This document shows positions 59,701 through 64,000 of a DNA stretch of 64,000 nucleotides, piece after piece. The position numbers and the translations under genes are program-made. The DNA comes from Cinclus cinclus (lineage: Eukaryota; Chordata; Aves; Passeriformes; Cinclidae): the NCBI RefSeq assembly GCF_963662255.1, contig NC_085050.1:23864631-23928630 (forward strand). The letters are read 5' to 3'. How positions within the stretch are numbered: the first letter of the stretch is position 1; the number at the start of each line of letters is the position of its first letter. The notes beneath the pieces were generated by a model. That model searched no databases and was not told the origin of the DNA. It worked only from the letters and a program-made list of their open reading frames with translations.

Positions 59701-62558
59701 TCTCTATAGTGCTCACTGGGGAAACAGTGGCTGAGGAACTGGTGAGTTATTACTGTGAGAAGCAATCTTTTGTCTAAATTTGGGACTTTGAGTCGTCCTT
59801 GCTTCCTTTGATTATAAACATAAAAGATGGTCATTAATTTGGTGGCAAGCAGAAGCTTTACATCAAGGGCTTGAAAAAAATTATCATTATCCCAATTAAT
59901 TTTGAACTCAATATTCATCTCCAGAAGATCCTAGTAGTAATAGGAGAACAAGATAAAATAAGCATTCCAGATGGAGGATTGCCCAATAGGCATGCATCAC
60001 TTCCCTCTCCACCTTATTTATTTTCACTTCAGCAGAGAGAACATATGCAGTGATTTCAGGCAGTAAGGTCTCACTACAAGAATGAAAGCGGATCAGACAC
60101 TACAGATATAATGCATTTAAAATCAAATCAAAATCATATTCTGTTTTAGGTCACAGTGCAAGTATTTTGTGCAACTACATCTCTGTTTAAGTACTTTTTA
60201 AACCTAAAATTATATACCAAGAAATAGTATAGCAATAGTATAGCTCTTTGTGGACATGACCAAGTGCAAAACCCTTTTCTTCAAATAATTTTTATTTTAC
60301 TTTCATTTTTATTGTGGCTAAATCAACAACTTTTGAAAAACACTCAGCTGGGAGATGTACAGGATGTCTTAATGCTCTCATCTCCAGGCAACTGCTTTTT
60401 CTTACATCCTCATTTCATTTTCAGTAGAAGCCAAATATGTCAATTTTGAAGAATTCAAATGACTTAGAACTCTACTTGAAATTTAAAAAAAAATTAAAAA
60501 AGACAAAAAAACCCACCCTAAACTAAAAAAAACAAAACAAAATAAACCCATCCTGAAACATTTGCTTTTGTCACTTTTCTAGAAAAAGCGTAGGATTGTT
60601 TGCTGTCCTGTTGGGAAACTTAGGGTATTGCCTGATTGTCAAGTGTCAATTTTGTACTGAAGTTTTAGCTGGAGATATGGTAGAAATAGATTTAAGTTGG
60701 GCACATACAGAAATCCTATGATATATATGAGAAGCCATTATCTGCAGTCTCATAAAAGTCTCATAAATAGAAATTTGCAATTTCTGTGAATCCTTTAAAG
60801 TGTGAGTAAATGACACAGAACACTTTGGACTGACAGGAAGAATTATTACATATATACCCCACAAAATCTGGATTTTGATCAAAGTTTTTTCCATAAATAT
60901 GAAATAAGGTAATGTTATATGAAACTAACATAGCTAGCTTTACATTAATTGTATTCCAAAACAATTTGTGGTTTTGGATGACATAATTAATGGGGGATAT
61001 TTACTATAAATGGATGATTTGCAGAAAAAAATTCATAACTGTAGTTTAAAACTACATGTATTTAGTCATAGCAGTTAGGAATACAAAGAAATAAATTCTT
61101 AAACCCTAGATTTTAATTTTTTTTTAGATTTTTGGGTATTTGAAAAGTAAAGAGGGATATTCCTAGGCTTCCATTATTGCTCACTGTTTGAGCCCATATA
61201 TCAGGTTAGAAGGTCTTTTGGTCCCTTGACTTGATACCTCCCTTTATAAAGTTTTAAAAAAAAAACAACTGATTTTTTTTCTCTTTTATGAAATACTAAA
61301 TCAATTTCCCTTCACAAAGAAGTAGCCGTTCTTTCAGTAGAGAAACATTTGGGAGGTATAATCATGCTCTAGTACAAAGAAGAGTGAGTTATAAACTTAT
61401 GTTGTAAATACCTGGACTCATTTATAGTCTTTTGCTCTTATACAATAAAGATAATCTAGCTGCTATTATACAATAAAGATAATGGAGCCCCTCTTCTTAG
61501 TGCATTCATTTTTGAACTTGCATGTTCAAAAACTACAGTATTATTATGCTGTAAATTTGACTGAAGAAGAAATGAAACATTTTCTCATGTGTGTCACTAC
61601 TGTTTCTTTTTCCTGACTGCAAAAATCCTAAAACATTATTTTAATCTCTGGAGGACTTCAAAGACTAAGGTGAAGCAATGATGCATGATGTGCTTCAAAA
61701 TATGATTAAGTAAAAATAGCATTGAGTTATTTATTTTTTGCAGTGCTGTTGATGCATTTACCATACTAGTATTTACAACAAATAGCCTGCTTCTGCAGTT
61801 TTAATTAAATGTGACTGGCTTAAAATGTGAAAGTGGTAAACAGGAATTACAAATTGTTTTTTTGCCTGAGGATAGGATTTAGAACTTGTCACTTAGAGAC
61901 ACATTTTTAACTTCAGATTGGCTGTTTCAATACATAGAATATGAACCAAACCCAGAAAAGGTAGTCACTTGTGGACTCACGGAGCTGAATAAATATTGAA
62001 GGACAAACATATTAAAGATTTTTGAAAAGCATTACAAATTTTTTTAACAGTCTATAAAGGTCTTGCTTATAAAACCAGAGGTGGCCTCTGTAGACCAGTT
62101 TCCATTATGCAGTCAACCAGCTCTGCCAATGAAACACTGACTGTCCTATTAACATTGCCAGAAGGCTTTGCATTGGAAATGTTTCACAAACCTTGTGGTA
62201 ATGGGGTTTGTTTGCCAGAAGTGGGGGTCCATCTTACTGTTAAAACAAGGAGGAGATTGTGCCATGGGTGACCTGCTGCTCAGCTTTGTGTCTTCATTAG
62301 TTCGTCTGTTAAGCACCTTATTTTTGTAACTGCAGATAAGTTTTTAAACATTTGTCTGCTAAACCTTCCTCTATGTCTCCTTCAGCAGTGACAGCTGTCA
62401 TCTCATGTGGGTCTCATATCCTGTGTTCCACCTTGAGCTATGCCCAGGCATTGCAGATGACTGATAGCTTCAGAGATGTGGGAATATATTTGAAACTGGA
62501 AAACCTGTCTCCAACTTAGTGTTTGTATATAACTGCAGCTGGCAAATAATATACTCAA
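56729..62558. other. Intergenic, nothing recognised
   Basis: About 5.8 kb, AT-rich, with an A-rich patch near 60483-60545. No gene, RNA or mobile element identified. Confidence 0.6.
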
Positions 62559-62561
62559 GGA

Positions 62562-62637
<76 letters not shown>

Positions 62638-62650
62638 AAAAGAAAGAAAG
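62559..62650 (+). repeat. (GAAA)n microsatellite, about 22 units
   Basis: A nearly pure GAAA tetranucleotide array of about 92 bp with one A insertion near 62640. The serial serine/phenylalanine/leucine frame on the minus strand is only the translation of this array. Confidence 0.95.
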
Positions 62651-63074
62651 ATGCAATATTTCTTTCAATCTCATGCCTGAGAACTGTGTGGTACAATTTA
62701 TCATTTCTTCCACCTGCCATATAAGTACTTTTTTCTTCTATGTCATTGTCAACTTGAAGCCTTTATTCTACAAAGACAGATAGAAATATGATTTACTTTC
62801 TTAGAGAGACTCCCCATAATGACCAACACTGGACTTGTATTTACAGGTCTGAGCAGGTAGGCACTTGCTTGCTGTCAAGGCATTTAATTTCTGCTTCAGA
62901 TAAACAGCTGTGTTTCTGTTAATTCATAGTAGTGAAAAAAATAATCGGGGATGTTCAGTATCTCCTACTGTAGTGGTTACTGGAATGCTGTGAAAGTACA
63001 GAATAGGCAGATACTGTTGGAGGAATATTGTCATAAAGTCTGAGACTTCTGTTTACAAGTTTATCTATCTTTAA

Positions 63075-63118
63075 TTTTTTTTTTTTTTTTTTTGTTTTGT
63101 TTTGTTTTTTTGTTTTGC
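63075..63118 (+). repeat. T-rich tract with TTTTG units
   Basis: A long T run followed by TTTTG repeats. A poly(A)-like tract on the minus strand with no recognisable retrocopy attached. Confidence 0.85.
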
Positions 63119-64000
63119 CTCTCTTCCGTTTTTTAAGTTCTGGTTTCTTGGTAGGCATCTAATCAAGTTCCTATATTTATAATTGTTATCATAAAAATTT
63201 GAAACCTTGTAAGAATAGGAAACATTTTCAGGAAATACTACTATGGTTGCATTACCACTTTTTATTTGTTTATTTTTGTTTCTGGGTAAACAGTTGATTT
63301 TTACATGTTTCTCCTTCACAAACTTGTGAATTTAATTTTTTTTGGATGATCCTTAATATTCTCGATGCATTTAAAAATTACTTTTTGCATTTTCTGCTAG
63401 TGCCTTTTGTAATTGTGATTTTTCTCTTAGAAGTATAGTATATAGCCTAACTTGTATTTTTTCCATTTTAATCACTGTGGATGAAGCAGTAAAAACCTGC
63501 TCTTATTATCTCATATGCCAGGAATACGAAGTCCTGGATTCTTAATTGAGTTCTAAATATCTAAGCTACCACAAAAGTTTCTGTCTCTTATGGCTTTATA
63601 TGACACCTTAATATATATTTGAAGAATCAAATATTCTATATAACAAAGATTTAACAAAATAATATAACAAAGATTTCCTTCCTGAGTTTATTCCATATGT
63701 ACCTTTTCAGTATTATTAATAAGATTAAATTTTTGTTTCTGGGGAAAATAAACAAACAAACAAAACCAAGTAAAATTTGAAAACACAAAAATGTGCAAGT
63801 CCACTGCAAAAACTCAAACAGCATTTTACCTCTGAAATTTTTAATCCAGATTGTTTTATTGCACAGCATTTATCAAATAAATAATGACCCAGCCACTGCT
63901 TCTCTATGCATTGTTTTCTTGCCTGTAATGCTGTCAGAATTCTTTTTTCACAGAACCAGGGTGCTCTGGTTCCTTTATTTGTGCAGTGTGTGAGCACTTG
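63119..64000. other. Intergenic, nothing recognised
   Basis: AT-rich end of the window. Short open frames only. Confidence 0.55.

Noticed and set aside
62403..62720. 105-codon minus-strand frame with Phe/Leu/Ser repeats
   Set aside because: Translation of the GAAA microsatellite.
26881..64000. GRXCR1, the next gene on the 5' side of ATP8A1 in mammals
   Set aside because: No frame resembling its glutaredoxin-like or cysteine-rich C-terminal segments was seen; it probably lies farther away.
1..64000. tRNA, rRNA, CRISPR arrays or bacterial-type operons
   Set aside because: Nothing of the kind was seen; the sequence is vertebrate nuclear DNA.

Overview
This is vertebrate nuclear DNA, almost certainly from a bird. 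The clues are AT-rich sequence with a sharp CpG island, spliced genes, 3' fragments of CR1 LINEs ending in the typical ATTCTATG-type tail, and an avian ERVL-type solo LTR. The species cannot be told from the sequence.

The one gene I can support is ATP8A1, the catalytic subunit of a P4-ATPase phosphatidylserine flippase. It lies on the minus strand and only its 5' part is in the window. The first coding exon sits in a CpG-island promoter near 26.0 kb. The following exons run leftward to a ninth coding position at 542-669, and the gene continues beyond base 1. All exon junctions have AG/GT borders and compatible phases. The exons encode residues 1 to 241, covering the cytosolic N-terminus, TM1, TM2 and the start of the actuator domain with its DGET motif. 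The seventh coding position is present twice, as two homologous 74-bp exons (6027-6100 and 3433-3506). The reading frame allows exactly one of them per mRNA, so they form a mutually exclusive pair.

The ATP8A1 introns contain several retroelement remnants: an LTR fragment (about 1206-1561), a CR1 copy split by a complete solo LTR with a 6-bp target-site duplication (18583 to about 20200), and an ERVL-type solo LTR (21818-22353). All are in the same orientation as the gene.

From about 26.9 kb to 64 kb the sequence looks intergenic, on the 5' side of ATP8A1. I recognise three CR1 fragments (27.6, 31.9 and 32.2-33.0 kb), simple repeats (T13G13, A23, TA/TG, a long GAAA array, a T-rich tract) and a few coding-like or exon-like stretches that I cannot name (33.1-33.55 kb, 34.8-35.2 kb, 41.45-41.6 kb). 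No conserved neighbour such as GRXCR1, the next gene on this side in mammals, was recognised.
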